A stretch of DNA of 64,000 bases, taken from assembly GCF_000143415.4 (NCBI RefSeq), contig NW_003314348.1, positions 563,253-627,252 of the forward strand. The letters run 5' to 3'. The translations under genes and the position numbers were made by a program. The notes under the pieces are model-generated. The model was given only the letters and a program-made list of their open reading frames with translations, was not told the DNA's origin and searched no databases. The DNA comes from Selaginella moellendorffii (lineage: Eukaryota > Streptophyta > Lycopodiopsida > Selaginellales > Selaginellaceae). The stretch's first letter is position 1. Each line of letters starts with the position of its first letter. Shown in pieces: positions 43,002-53,385 of this stretch.

Positions 43002-44555
43002 ATGGCAGATCATACAGCACAGGCGAGCAGCGGCGGCGATGGCGATGAGAGCCCGAGGTATTTCTGCTACCAATGCGAGAAGGAGGTAGCTGTGGCGGGG
43101 GCCCAGGACGGCATGACATGCGCCGAGTGTGAGGGTGGATTTGTGGAGGCCATCGCGACGGCGGCAGCTGCGGCGCCAGAATTTGGCCGCCAGTCGAGGC
43201 GGCGGCGCAGGAGAGCTCACGACACCATCCCTCTCAGCGACGCCCTGGAGCATATGTATCCCCACCAGATGCTCCAGATGGTCCAGATCCTTCTCGAGGC
43301 GTCGAGGGCGAACAGCCGGCAAGGGGCTTCCAGCGATGCCGCGGGTGCCAATGCGCTGGAGATCGAGAATGGTGGACCGAATCCTCCTGGCGACACTGTT
43401 GAAGAGGGCGAATTGCCTGCTCGATCTGGAGGGGAGGAAGCGCCTGGAACAGCTGCTGGTGGCGGTGCTGGGAACGAAGGTCGCGTGATGATCGTCCGGG
43501 AGCGGCAGCTCGGGCAGGACGATCTCTCTGAGGAGCACGAGAGCGACAGTGAGACCGGTGGCTTGCGGCTGGAGCTGGAGGGCTTTGATCTCAACGAGGA
43601 CGACGACGAGTGGGAAGAGGCCGAGGAGGAGGAGGACGGAGTGATCACTCACACCACCAGGATCGATGCGGACGTGGTTGGCGACGACTCTGGCGGCGAT
43701 CGGGAGGAGCGAGTGAGCAGGGCCAGGAACAACCTCACTTTCTACATGAGGGAGATCTTCCAGAACTTATTGGAGCAGAACCTCGAGGTCCGGCTGGAGC
43801 TCCCGGACGTGTACCTGGGCAACCCGGGCGATTACCTCGACTCTAGAGGATTCGAGCAGCTCCTCCAGCAGCTGGCGGAGAACGACACCACCCGGCGCGG
43901 TGCTCCCCCGGCGGCCAAGTCGGCAGTGGACGAGCTGGAGATGGTGAAGATCGCGCAGCACCACATAGACAGCGGGATCGCGGTGTGCGCGATATGCAAG
44001 GAGCAGCTGATGCTGGACGAGCCCGCCAAGCAGCTGCCGTGCTTGCACCTCTACCACCAGGACTGCATCCTGCCATGGCTGGGATCGAGAAACTCTTGCC
44101 CGGTCTGCCGCTACGAGCTTCCCACGGATGATCCCGACTACGAGGAGCAAAAGAATGGCCGCAAAGCCCAGGACTCCACTCCTGGCACTGCGGCTAGTGC
44201 CACTCCTGCTGCTGCTGCTACTACTACTGCTGCTACTACGATTGGTGGCGAAGAGAGCAGCAGTGGTGCTGACCGGGGGCAAAACTCTGGAGGTTCTAGC
44301 GAAGAAAGTTGCCGAGATAGCAGCGAGGAAGTGACCAGTGGTGGTGGTGGTGGCGGTGGTGGCTACCGGGGGATATCGCGGAGCTGGCTCATTCTCGCCG
44401 TGGGACCAGTGCTGAGCGTGATGGGATTCATGTTTATATCTCTGGCCAACCATCTCGTGGGGAGACAGCCCGATCGATTGTTCCAAGAGTTCCAGATGAT
44501 GTTCCACTCCAACGACGTTCCAGGTACTTCTCAGAGACACTGGTGGTTTCACTGA
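43002..44555 (+). CDS. RING-H2 E3 ubiquitin ligase with N-terminal zinc ribbon
   Basis: Single coding exon, 517 aa. An N-terminal C-x2-C ... C-x2-C zinc ribbon (about residues 22-45, FCYQCEKEV and CAECEGGF) marks the BCA2/RDUF type of plant RING protein. The middle is strongly acidic. The RING-H2 finger (about residues 329-369) reads CAICKEQ ... LPCLHLYHQDCILPWL ... CPVC, with all eight zinc ligands. A Ser/Ala/Thr-rich linker and a Gly run lead to a hydrophobic C-terminal helix (LILAVGPVLSVMGFMFISLA, about 460-485), so the protein may be tail-anchored. That is less usual for this group. Expected activity: E2-dependent ubiquitin transfer. Telomere-like TTAGGGTTAGGG at 42884-42895 lies in the promoter or leader. 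The 5' UTR may contain an intron. Confidence 0.9.
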   Translation: MADHTAQASSGGDGDESPRYFCYQCEKEVAVAGAQDGMTCAECEGGFVEAIATAAAAAPEFGRQSRRRRRRAHDTIPLSDALEHMYPHQMLQMVQILLEASRANSRQGASSDAAGANALEIENGGPNPPGDTVEEGELPARSGGEEAPGTAAGGGAGNEGRVMIVRERQLGQDDLSEEHESDSETGGLRLELEGFDLNEDDDEWEEAEEEEDGVITHTTRIDADVVGDDSGGDREERVSRARNNLTFYMREIFQNLLEQNLEVRLELPDVYLGNPGDYLDSRGFEQLLQQLAENDTTRRGAPPAAKSAVDELEMVKIAQHHIDSGIAVCAICKEQLMLDEPAKQLPCLHLYHQDCILPWLGSRNSCPVCRYELPTDDPDYEEQKNGRKAQDSTPGTAASATPAAAATTTAATTIGGEESSSGADRGQNSGGSSEESCRDSSEEVTSGGGGGGGGYRGISRSWLILAVGPVLSVMGFMFISLANHLVGRQPDRLFQEFQMMFHSNDVPGTSQRHWWFH

Positions 44556-44776
44556 GGGAGAGATCTCGTGTTCTTCTCTTGTGCTTCACTTTCTTTTTTT
44601 TTGGTTTCTTCGCTGGTTCGTGAATGGGGGGTGAAGATCCGGTTTCTTCTGCTCCATGTAAGTATGGCCAAGGAATAAAATCTCTTTACTTGCAAACGCA
44701 CCTTCTTTGTTCTTCGCTCTTTTCGTATGTTTATTTCTTGATAGGGAGGAAAATCTTGTCAAACTTTGTTAAGTTT

Positions 44777-47545
44777 CTAATCGAAAGGTGGATGATCGTT
44801 TTCAGGCCGTGTGGGCGGTAGAGGTTTCCACCCAGGCTTCTCGTCCCAGAAAAAATCGTAGTAAATGTGGCCTCTTTCCAGGCTCTCCAAGCAGCACCAT
44901 ATTCCCGTGTATTTTTGGAGCCGCCTCCTAAACTTTAGAGCTTTGTCCTGACAAAAAGCACAAGAAAACAGTGAACTGGAAGCACGATTTGGCTTCACTC
45001 ACTGACCTTGTCAACAAAGCCGCCAAAAACGTTTTGCATTGTCGAAAAGTCGAGGATTTTGACGTCCTTGTGTCTGGAGAACTCGTCTCTAAGCTGCAAA
45101 AAACATTTGCCATTGTTTAGAGTGATTTTGAAAGTGACTAGTGTTTACGCTAGTACCTGGGTGTCAGTCATGTTTATCGGTAGTTCAATAGCTCCTTGAG
45201 ATACTTCCGAGCTACAGTCCTTGCCTCGAGAACACAACCGGATGGATAGCCTCGACGTTTTTATCTGAAAGAAATTTGTGTGTCAGTGGACAACTTGTTT
45301 GTTTATTAGTACTGTACCTCTTGTGGAACTCGAGGATTTTCCAGAAAAGAATACTCCCGGAAGTCTATCGCAGGCCCGAACTCTTCCTCTGGCATATTTT
45401 TCAACATATTCGAAACCTGTTGAGCCTGCGGCGTAAGGAAGAGATAGAATACAATACGGACGTAAAAGCTTGCCTCAAAAACATGGTCCATGGGACACAA
45501 AAACGGCTGTGGTGTTTTCGTGTCGTGCAAAATACCCGGATGACCAAACCACAGTCGATCGTTCCTACACCACATTTCGGGCATCACCTGGAGGAAAATA
45601 AATCAGCAAAAAAATGTGAGATGCTTGAACACCACGTACCAAAGTTCGATTCAGAACGTATGCCACAGCAAGCGCTTCCCGCACTCGTTTCATCTGCAGC
45701 AAACAACTAAACAGTGTGAGCGAGTGATGACAGAATAAAGCTGTGACTTCCGCTGCTACAACCGATTCTCAAGGATTAGAAGAAGAACCGCAGTTTGAGA
45801 AAAGTACAATGAGAAAATACTTGGTAGTTGACCAACGCGAAATGCGTCTCGACGGAGTGGTTCCCTCCCGTCAGTAGCTCCTTCGGTATGGAAGCGTCGA
45901 ACGCTATGAAACGCCCTGTAAAGCCGAGAGAAAGCTTACAGATTTGAAAGAATAGAAAGAAGAAACTCTTGCCTTGATAGTACTCTGGCCTGTCAAAAAA
46001 GAGTTTGGCCTCGCGGAGCCGATGCCTCTTTCCTTCAGTTCCCGCAAACTGGAATGTCGTATGTACGGCATACACGTCTAGTCCCAGCTGCTTGTACAAA
46101 TGCTGCCACCATCAAGCAATACCTTTAGAATCTTATCTAATCTTTCAAGCAATAGCATGCGGACCTGTACGAAGTACGTATGTCCACTGCAGAACATGCT
46201 CACGGGAAGTATACCGACTTTCAATGTTCTGTCGAAGGCATAAAACAATCCACGGTCGTTGTCGGGATCGACAGCCTCGCGCGTCCCATTTTGAATCAGC
46301 TCGTTGAAACCGTTCTGGTCCCAAATCTTTTCATCTTCGAGCTGGATCTGCCAGGCCCGTGCGAACTCCTTCGCGGCTTCAGTTGGCCTCCAGTGAAAAA
46401 TACCAATGTTGAGAGCCGCATAAGCTGCAAAACAGAGGAAAAAACATGAAACGGAGGGAAACAAAACCATGCATTCGGAAACTTACATCGTCTCCAATCT
46501 TCCAGAGATTCGTCAGTCACAGTCGCTATCACGGCGTCACTAGACACCAAAACATCAGCATCAGGATAGCGCTCCATGTATGGTAATGGATTCTGCAAAA
46601 CACCCGAGCTGGTTCCAAAGTCCGAGAAAAGTGCGAAAGGTCACACGAGACGATGAAAACTCGTACCTTCATCCACACCATGTCAGTGTCACAGAATAAA
46701 ACTTCGAATCCCATTGCCATGATCGCATTCACCAAGAAAACCTTCTCACGTCCCATTTTATGAAACACGGGAGTTCCCCATCCAACATCAGCAGGATTCA
46801 TTTCACTGCCCATGTCAAAAACCGGGACACCTTTCCAGAAAAGCTCCTCCAAAATCTTTCGATCCATAGCACCTGATCAAAACAACAAAAAAAAGATGTA
46901 CTTAGCTCGAGGCTATGGCGGTGGAAAACTTAGACGTACCAATGAGAAGATTGGTGACACCAACATCAGTTAAGTGCCTCACCCAAGTCAGCACAAAGTC
47001 CTCGAATGCGTGGTTCGCGAAAGTCACCATGATCACGTTCTTCTTCGCCCGAAACTCCACCATCTCTTTCGAGAGCACAAACGCCTCGCGGGGTGGAAGC
47101 TCTGATCCATGCGGAGGAATTTCCCAGATAGCCTTCTTGAGCACGTCGTGATTCATAAACTTCTTGGGATCACGCACAGTGGTCGGATCCTCACGGCCAC
47201 CTCTCTCCTTTAATTTCGTCTCATCTCCACGATCTAGCAAAGACCGGCAGTGAGTGAGTGAGATCCACTAAATTGGTTGCTTGCAAAAGAGAGAAAGATA
47301 ACATAAAGAACAAAAACTCGAGCACGAGGGCTCCAAGATCGCGAGCTGGAATCTCACTCACCAGGCAAAGGCGGCGACGAAAGAATGTAGGAGGACCGCG
47401 AGGCAGCTCCGAAATTCACCGATCGACCATAGCCCTGGACCGCCCGCGACAAGACCTCCCAGTAGACAGGGCGTCCCAGATAGTAGGAGAAGATCACGAA
47501 GGCCGCTAGGGCGCCCAGCTTGGCGCCGATGGACAGCCGCTTCAT
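44777..47545 (-). CDS. XEG113: XEG113-like extensin beta-arabinosyltransferase (GT77)
   Basis: Thirteen exons: 47545-47362, 47233-46940, 46872-46667, 46592-46487, 46424-46165, 46102-45973, 45915-45821, 45693-45640, 45587-45474, 45416-45318, 45264-45157, 45093-45007 and 44947-44777. All junctions keep phase; 635 aa, close to Arabidopsis XEG113. An N-terminal signal anchor (GALAAFVIFSYYL) makes it a type II Golgi protein. The nucleotide-sugar domain has the metal-binding DxD as CDTDMVW (Asp221, Asp223), then NIGIFHWRPTE and WDQNGFNEL. XEG113 adds arabinofuranose to hydroxyproline-linked arabinans on extensins, a cell-wall role. Introns 6 (45916-45972) and 9 (45417-45473) both need GC donors (AAG/GCAAGA and GAG/GCAAGC). 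Intron 9 is also open in frame, but recalled homologue sequence supports removing it. Confidence 0.93.
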
Positions 47546-48059
47546 TGCGATCGATCGGCGGGATCGACCGGTTTCTTGGATCCGCGCGACAACATTGGAG
47601 CGAGCTACCTAGTTGACCGGATCCAACGCGGCGGACGGAATATCCCCGGCGCGGCATATGCCGTCATGACGGAAATTCAAGGAACCCTAAACCCAAAAAA
47701 ACGAAAGCTGGGTGGCTCATCCCTGGTCCGTGAATGCGCCGGTGAGCTACCTCCAAAAAGGAGGAGATTTTCGCGATGGAATCGATCCAGGAGAGACGAA
47801 AGTGTGGGAGGGAATATGAATCTTTCCAGGTTTGCACAAATGGGGATTTTTTTGGGATGGGAAGAGATAGAGAGCAATGTCGGTGTGTACAACGCGCACT
47901 CGGAGATGGGGTAAAGAAAAGCTCCCTGTGGCTTTGCTTTGTACGTGACAAGGACGTAGCCAGTGGCCTCGCTTTCTTAAGAGCAATGCAATCAAAGCGC
48001 GAGAAAAACTCCAAGAAGAGCAAGAAGACGAAGATAAAAAAGGAAAGGCCTGCTGGACG

Positions 48060-49213
48060 ATGAGAATGCTGCTCGGATTGCCACAGCTCTGGATTCTTCC
48101 GCTGCTCGTCGTCGTCTTGTTTCAATGCTCGTTTGCACTGGGTATGTCATCTTTTAGTTTTCCGTGGATGAAGTTGATCTCTTTCTTCAAGGATTGTTTG
48201 AGATCCCTCAACTTTGATTGTTTTTGTGTTGCTTGCAGTGATCGACTATAGTTACGTTGGAGCTCGAGGTCCAAGACACTGGGGCGATCTCAAGAGCGAC
48301 TGGAAAGAGTGTAGCGATGGAAAGGCGCAGTCGCCGATTGCCATCCGAAGCAAGCACGCCGAGCTAAACTCCAGCTTGCCAGGCCTGCGAGCCCACTACC
48401 AGAGCAGCGTTTGCTCCATCGCTTCCAGCCAGTACATTTTCAAGGCAAATCCAGAGAAACTCCAGAAGTTTTTGTGATCCATCATTCACAAGTTTATGTT
48501 CGTTCTCCTTGCTCAGGTGTTCATTGCTGGAGCACACTGCACACTTCCACTCAACCGGGCAACGTATACGCTCACAGATTTCCACTTCCACATCCCAAGC
48601 GAGCACACCGTGGATGGAACTCGGTAAACTTAAAAAAATCTCTATTTTCTTGGTCGAATTCACAGAGAGAGATTCACAGCTTTCCGCTGGAGCTTCACTT
48701 GGTTCACAAGGTAGCACCAAATTCATCGCAGATCACAGTGGTGTCTAAGCTCTTCAAGCTCGGAAGGAGCGATCCACTTCTCGATCAAGTCAGTAGCGTT
48801 GGGATAAAAAAAGTATAGCCGCTAACGCACCATTGCTCCAGATACTCAAGCTCAAAGAAGGAAACGCTACCATCAACCTCTCCAACTATATCAATCTTCA
48901 CGGAGGTTATTACCGATACCTTGGATCGCTCACAACTCCACCCTGCAGCGAAGGGATTCTTTGGACAATACTAAAGAAGGTTTGCTCTCAAAATCACTCT
49001 TTTTCTTCATTTTTTTTCTTGCGAAACCATCACATTTTCTACAGACGGGAACAATTTCTAGCAGCCAGATCAAAAGGGTCATAGCTCTGCTGCAGGTAAA
49101 CTGTTAAAAATCAATTTTTGAGATGGATATTTTCTATGGTTTTGCAACAGGGGAAAAACGCAAGGCCACTCCAGAAGATCAACAAAAGAGCCATTTACAA
49201 GCACTCTTCGTGA
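48060..49213 (+). CDS. Alpha-type carbonic anhydrase, secretory
   Basis: Seven exons: 48060-48141, 48239-48444, 48517-48623, 48680-48788, 48842-48979, 49045-49095 and 49151-49213, giving 251 aa. The signal peptide is residues 1-27 ([14 protein letters not shown]). Catalytic zinc ligands are His119 and His121 (FHFHIPSEH) and His138 (ELHLVH). The active-site threonine lies in SLTTPPC. The QSPIAI block near the start is typical of the family. The enzyme interconverts CO2 and bicarbonate in the secretory pathway, apoplast or, for some plant members, the plastid. Intron 2 (48445-48516) uses a GC donor (AAG/GCAAAT). A downstream GT does not keep frame. The ATG is 514 bp from that of the divergent XEG113-like gene, and a telo-box-like AACCCTAA (47683-47690) lies between them. 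Confidence 0.93.
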
Positions 49214-49364
49214 AACATGTCAGAAGAATCCAAAGAAAAAAATGCATTGTCCAAAGAAACTAAATGACAATAAGTTTTGAGTTAGGGCTTTGGGCTTATC
49301 AACGAACGGCTTCGATGGATCCAATCGAACGGCTGTAGATCGAGGAGATTTGAGGTTTTCGGCT

Positions 49365-50772
49365 ATGGAGGAGGAGGAGCCACACCCCGGCAGCGCTGCT
49401 TGTGACTTCCCAGTGCTACGCGTGGTCGGCGCATTGGAGCGTGTGAGGCCGCTCCCGGCGGGGCGGCATTCTCTGCTGGCTCGGATCGCGCGAGGTGCGC
49501 GCTCCGTCTTGGATCACCGGCCGGAGGACTCCGTGGTGCTCAATGCCGAGCGCGCAATGCTGCTCTTCAGCTCCGCCGCGCTGGGGTCTCGAATCAGCGG
49601 CCCCCTAGGTCGGGATTCTTCTCCTCCCGGTAATATCTCTTCCAGGTCTAAAGAAATTAGAGAGAGAGGGAATGATCCGGACAAGAGGCTGCGTCTCACT
49701 GGCTCCCACGCTGTAAGTTTTCCACGATCTTCCTTGCAAAATTCTAGTTTTGATCGTTCCAGACTGTTATCGATCAACTTTCTTCGTTTTTTCTTTCAGA
49801 GTTTACTTTCTTCGTTTTTTTCTTTTGAAGTTCTAGTTTTCTTCAATCGTTCTAATCGAGAACTGACTGTTTTCGATCAACTTTCTTCGTTTTTCTTTCT
49901 AGATTGGATCGAGAACCATGGTGGACAGTGTGATCGAGGGGACGAGCATCCAATTCACAGAGCTCCGTGTGAGAATTATCCACACGCCTCCAATCCCTCG
50001 ACTCGCGGATGGACGAATCTCTCTCACCGCTGGAACTGACTTGCGTTGTCGCCATCGTGTCGCCGTGGAGAGCATGATGTGGTGCAAAACTGCTGTAATT
50101 TTTTAGCACCAATCAGTGTGTGTTCTTTCACATACTTTTTTTCTTACGTTTTTCTTTTTTTGTTCTTCATTGCAGTTCTCAAGACGATAAACATTCCTTG
50201 TCGAGCATCGTTTCCAGCACCGACTTTTCGTCGCCACCGGCCTGGGGGATTGCAACCTCTCACAAGTGAGTAAATCTTATTCTATTTCTTCAGTTTTTTC
50301 AAGCAAAGAGATACGATTTTCTATGCCATTTGTTTTTCGGCTTGTGCAGATTTGCCAGAGGATTAAGCGTGTTTTCGAGATACAGCAACGATCACTACGC
50401 CGGGAAGAGCGTGATCTTGCAGGTATGTTCGTGCAGCTTCCACGACGATGCGAGAGAAAATTAAAATGGCATTTACTTGTCGTACAGGCTGTTCAGAGGC
50501 ACGGGAGGAATACTATATCGCCGATCTGCTCAGTTTCCTCTAAAGGGCGAGTGCAAGCTGGAATCACATGGAAGAGCACGATTCACTGCAGCAAAGGTTG
50601 TTTTTCTCCTCTTCCATTGTTTTCTTTACAAATTCGTGTGTGCTCGCCTGTTCTCTTTCCAGAGAATGGGAGCGAGGATTTTTTCCAGTTGAAAGCGCTC
50701 TGGAGCCAAAAAGGCGCCTTCTCCGTGCTCTTGAAAGCCCAGCTCGGGGATCCAGTAGAATGGTCGCAGTGA
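49365..50772 (+). CDS. Unidentified six-exon gene
   Basis: Proposed exons 49365-49712, 49903-50081, 50176-50265, 50350-50422, 50488-50596 and 50663-50772, giving 302 aa in one consistent frame. The gene looks real because successive exons have good acceptors, matching phases and no stops. No domain was recognised. The first exon is Arg/Leu-rich (ALERVRPLPAGRHSLLARIA). The middle has Ser-rich sequence. The last exons (FARGLSVFSRYSND, GRVQAGITWKSTIHC, AFSVLLKAQLGD) show alternating hydrophobic/polar residues suggestive of beta strands. The exon 2 donor (TG/GTGCAA) is the weakest junction: the stronger-looking GT a few bases later does not keep the frame. Intron 1 is T-rich, with imperfect repeats of TTTCTTCGTTTTT. 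Confidence 0.5.
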
Positions 50773-51199
50773 GCAAAGAGAAAAAGAGATTTTTTATGTA
50801 AATAAGAGATTAAAAAAAGCTTTTCTAGCCAATCAGCAAGCCGAGAAAAGCGAGAAAACGCGAGAAAATACCGATTTTTCGGAGCTCGCCAGCCAAGTGA
50901 AGCGACAGTATCTCAGTTCTTCCCTAAAATAGCGGGAGTCAACTGAAAGAACACGCTGCCCGGCGGTTAGGCCGCGCTGCCCGGCAGTTTAGTTAGCGGC
51001 ATTTCAAAGTAGCGGGCAGCGGGCAGCGCCTAGAGCTCCCGACACTCAACTGGAAAGAGTGTTTTGTGCTGCTCTAGTGTCCCCGGCGGCGGCGGCGGCG
51101 GCGGGAGCTTTCTTTGCCAATTCTTTGCCAAGATCAACGGGGAGAGGAACAGCGCAAGATCTAGAGCTCCACCGAGCGAGTGTGAGTGGATTTCTTGGC
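50773..51199. other. Spacer and leader upstream of the SMR-like gene
   Basis: Contains short imperfect repeats of GCGAGAAAA-like words near 50850 and of CGCTGCCCGGC / AGCGGGCAGC words near 50955-51030, some in inverted orientation. A GC-rich triplet run (GGCGGC) lies near 51083. No coding sequence recognised. Confidence 0.4.
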
Positions 51200-51559
51200 A
51201 TGAATTTGTGTGGAATTGGGCTTCGAAGTGTTAAGATCTCTCCCCAATTGGAGGTGGAAGATCGTAGGATGAGTGGGAGCCAGGCCGCAGAGGAAAGGAA
51301 AGAGGAAGAATGCGCGACTCCAAAAGGGCGGCAGCACCAAATTCCCGAGCCAGCAGCGTGGGCGCCGCCGCAGCCGCCCAACAAGCCCCGCCCCGCCAAG
51401 AGGAACAGCAATTCGAGCAGGGATTTCTTTGTGGTGGCTGACGACGATGAGATCTTCGCTCCACTACGCAACGAGCAGCATCACCAGCCTCGAAAGGTCC
51501 ACAAATCCGAGCTCACGATCCCCTGCACAAATGCAAATGCCAAGCCAGTGAAGTGGTAA
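51200..51559 (+). CDS. SIAMESE-related (SMR) CDK inhibitor-like protein
   Basis: Single exon, 119 aa from the ATG at 51200, or 96 aa from the ATG at 51269. Both are in frame, and I cannot decide between them. The core matches the plant-specific SIM/SMR layout: an acidic stretch, then CATPKGRQHQIPEP, a Pro-rich PPQPPNKPRPAKR segment, and a downstream hydrophobic/acidic FFVVADDDEIFAPL that resembles the cyclin-binding-type end motif. SMR proteins inhibit CDK-cyclin complexes and promote the switch from mitosis to endoreduplication. They are short and poorly conserved, so this call rests on motif order. The frame is open upstream to 51059 with Ala-rich sequence that looks like 5' UTR. Confidence 0.65.
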   Translation: MNLCGIGLRSVKISPQLEVEDRRMSGSQAAEERKEEECATPKGRQHQIPEPAAWAPPQPPNKPRPAKRNSNSSRDFFVVADDDEIFAPLRNEQHHQPRKVHKSELTIPCTNANAKPVKW

Positions 51560-52301
51560 TTGTTAATAGTACATTAACACTAACTTAATTATAATTAATG
51601 TTTATATTAATTCAAATGTATATATATTTATAAAGGGTTCTTATCAACGAGGGACCATCGAATATTCTTTGAATTTGACCATCATGATTCTCGTTGTTTA
51701 CACCAAAACCAGCCACTGGGTTTAGCCGTCCGATGCCACCATCCTACGGCCCAATTTTGATCTTGGAGAAAAATCTCCGGGTCATCCAACCGGCGGCGAA
51801 GGATCATAGACGAATCCCCCGCCGAGCTGGCGCTCTGATCCCTCAACTCCCGCGGTCTCTTCGCTTCCTCGCCACGTTTCTAAGATGTAGCCATCCATTT
51901 TCGACATCGCCCCTGTGCGCGCTGGCCGATCATGGATGCGTGACTCCTAGGGGATCTCCTGTTCAATGGCGAGCCCAATAGCCAGGAGTTTGATTCCTTG
52001 CTTCGGCTTCTCGAGCAGCAGGAGGAGAACGAGTCCTGCGCTGCTGCCTTCGCATCGGCGCTAAAGCATGGTGACGCGCCAATGCAGGCAGAGCAGTCAT
52101 CAAAGGGTGAGTCAAAGCTCTTCTTTTCCTCGCCTTTCCGCTTACAGGTTTTCGGGAAGACGCATTGCTGCAGCGTTTCTCGTTGGAACGAATTCACTCC
52201 GGAGATGGAGGGGAGAATTCTTGTTTTCAAGAAGATCGGCAGCACCAGCACGACATTCTCCAGCAGGCACGGCCAGAAGATGCAAGCAAGAAGGGTTGTA
52301 G
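51560..52301. other. Unassigned; one possible coding remnant
   Basis: An open + strand frame between about 51950 and 52324 reads FNGEPNSQEFDSLLRLLEQQ and continues polar and Gln/Glu-rich. It lacks a clear start codon and a recognised domain. It may be an internal exon of an unannotated gene, or chance. It runs directly into the left arm of the hairpin at 52302. Confidence 0.3.
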
Positions 52302-52396
52302 AAAAAGATATCTCCACCCCATAGCTGCAACAGAGAAGATGGAAGCAAGGAATCAAACTGTTCTCTGTTGCAGCTATGGGGTGGAGATATCTTTTT
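52302..52396. repeat. Perfect 36-bp inverted repeat (hairpin) with 23-nt loop
   Basis: The left arm 52302-52337 is the exact reverse complement of the right arm 52361-52396, with no mismatch, separated by 23 nt (52338-52360). Pairing stops at both ends of the arms. The loop also resembles DNA just left of the left arm (AGAAGATGnAAGCAAG occurs in both). A transcript from either strand would fold into a long perfect stem. This could be a small-RNA precursor, a very young inverted duplication, or an assembly or cloning artefact. Confidence 0.9.
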
Positions 52397-53147
52397 ATGA
52401 AGTAGTTGGTAGCAGAGACAGGATTGAGTGAGCAACAAATCTCTTACTGGCTCAACAATAAGAGGAGACGCACAAAGACGGTGATTTCATCCTGTGTCGT
52501 GGTTCTCAAGAAATGTTACCGCTCTAGAGGGCCACCAGCCCAACCATGTGGTTTCTGTCGTCGATTACCTGATTGATCTGTTCTGTTTTATAGGGCATTC
52601 TTCACGCAGCATTGCACAACGACTACTGGAGCCTCATTGAATTATTTTCTAGTGTGAGTGCACTTTGTTATCGAAAGCAGAGAAAGTTCCTCCAGTCGCA
52701 TTGATCCAATCGACGATACGTTGTCTCTGAGCCGAGCATCTTTACGCAGAAGAAAAGATAAATATTAGATGAGGCAAGTCAAGTATTTTACTTGCATATG
52801 CAACGTTTCCACCTTCAGCTGGATGTCCCAGCACTCTCAGATCGCAAAGGTTCACTGGTTTCAATATATTCTTTCACATATCTCCTCAAATGTTTATTAA
52901 AATTCTTAGAATATTTTGTTATACCAAAAGTATTCTGTCAAGGTTTTAAATTGACAGTTTTAGAGGCAATAAAGGATAAAAAGAACATTAATTATAATAA
53001 AATTAAATGCAATCTCAAATTCTTAGTGGCAATTGTTAATTAATAGAGGTTTAGAGTTTAGCTCATATTTTTCAGTTAATATAATAATTTTCTGCATGTT
53101 GCATGCAGTCACATTTTGTTTTATTATCATATTTATTAATCAAATTG
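52397..53147. other. Transition from gene island to AT-rich DNA; no gene seen
   Basis: The composition drops to AT-rich near 52.85 kb. Short frames only, none recognised. Confidence 0.4.
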
Positions 53148-53385
53148 ATCAAAAGTTTATAATTTATAAACATAAGATTAATCTTATTGCATATCAACCA
53201 TTAGATGGTAGAATATACTAGAATATACTAGAAAGTGTTTAAAAAATTTTATAAATTATAAATGCAAGATTAATCTAAATAAATAACAACCGTTAGATGG
53301 TAGAATATCCTAGGATATCCAAGCATATTCTAGATATATCCACTACCATCCTTGGTTTGATTAAGCAAACCTAAAACTTTATTGT
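53148..53385 (-). repeat. LTR-like remnant, inverted relative to the copy at 3.6-4.0 kb
   Basis: The reverse complement contains the same paired TTCTACCATCTAAnGGTTG words, each with a following AGATTAATCTTnnnTTTATAA, and the same order of blocks as 3655-3965. Orientation is consistent with the LTR of a - strand gypsy element whose pol fragments lie to the right at 56.8-57.7 kb. Confidence 0.65.

Noticed and set aside
42726-43652. 308-codon open frame on the - strand
   Set aside because: It lies antisense to the N-terminal half of the RING-H2 gene, whose codon bias leaves the opposite strand open. No domain or splice context.
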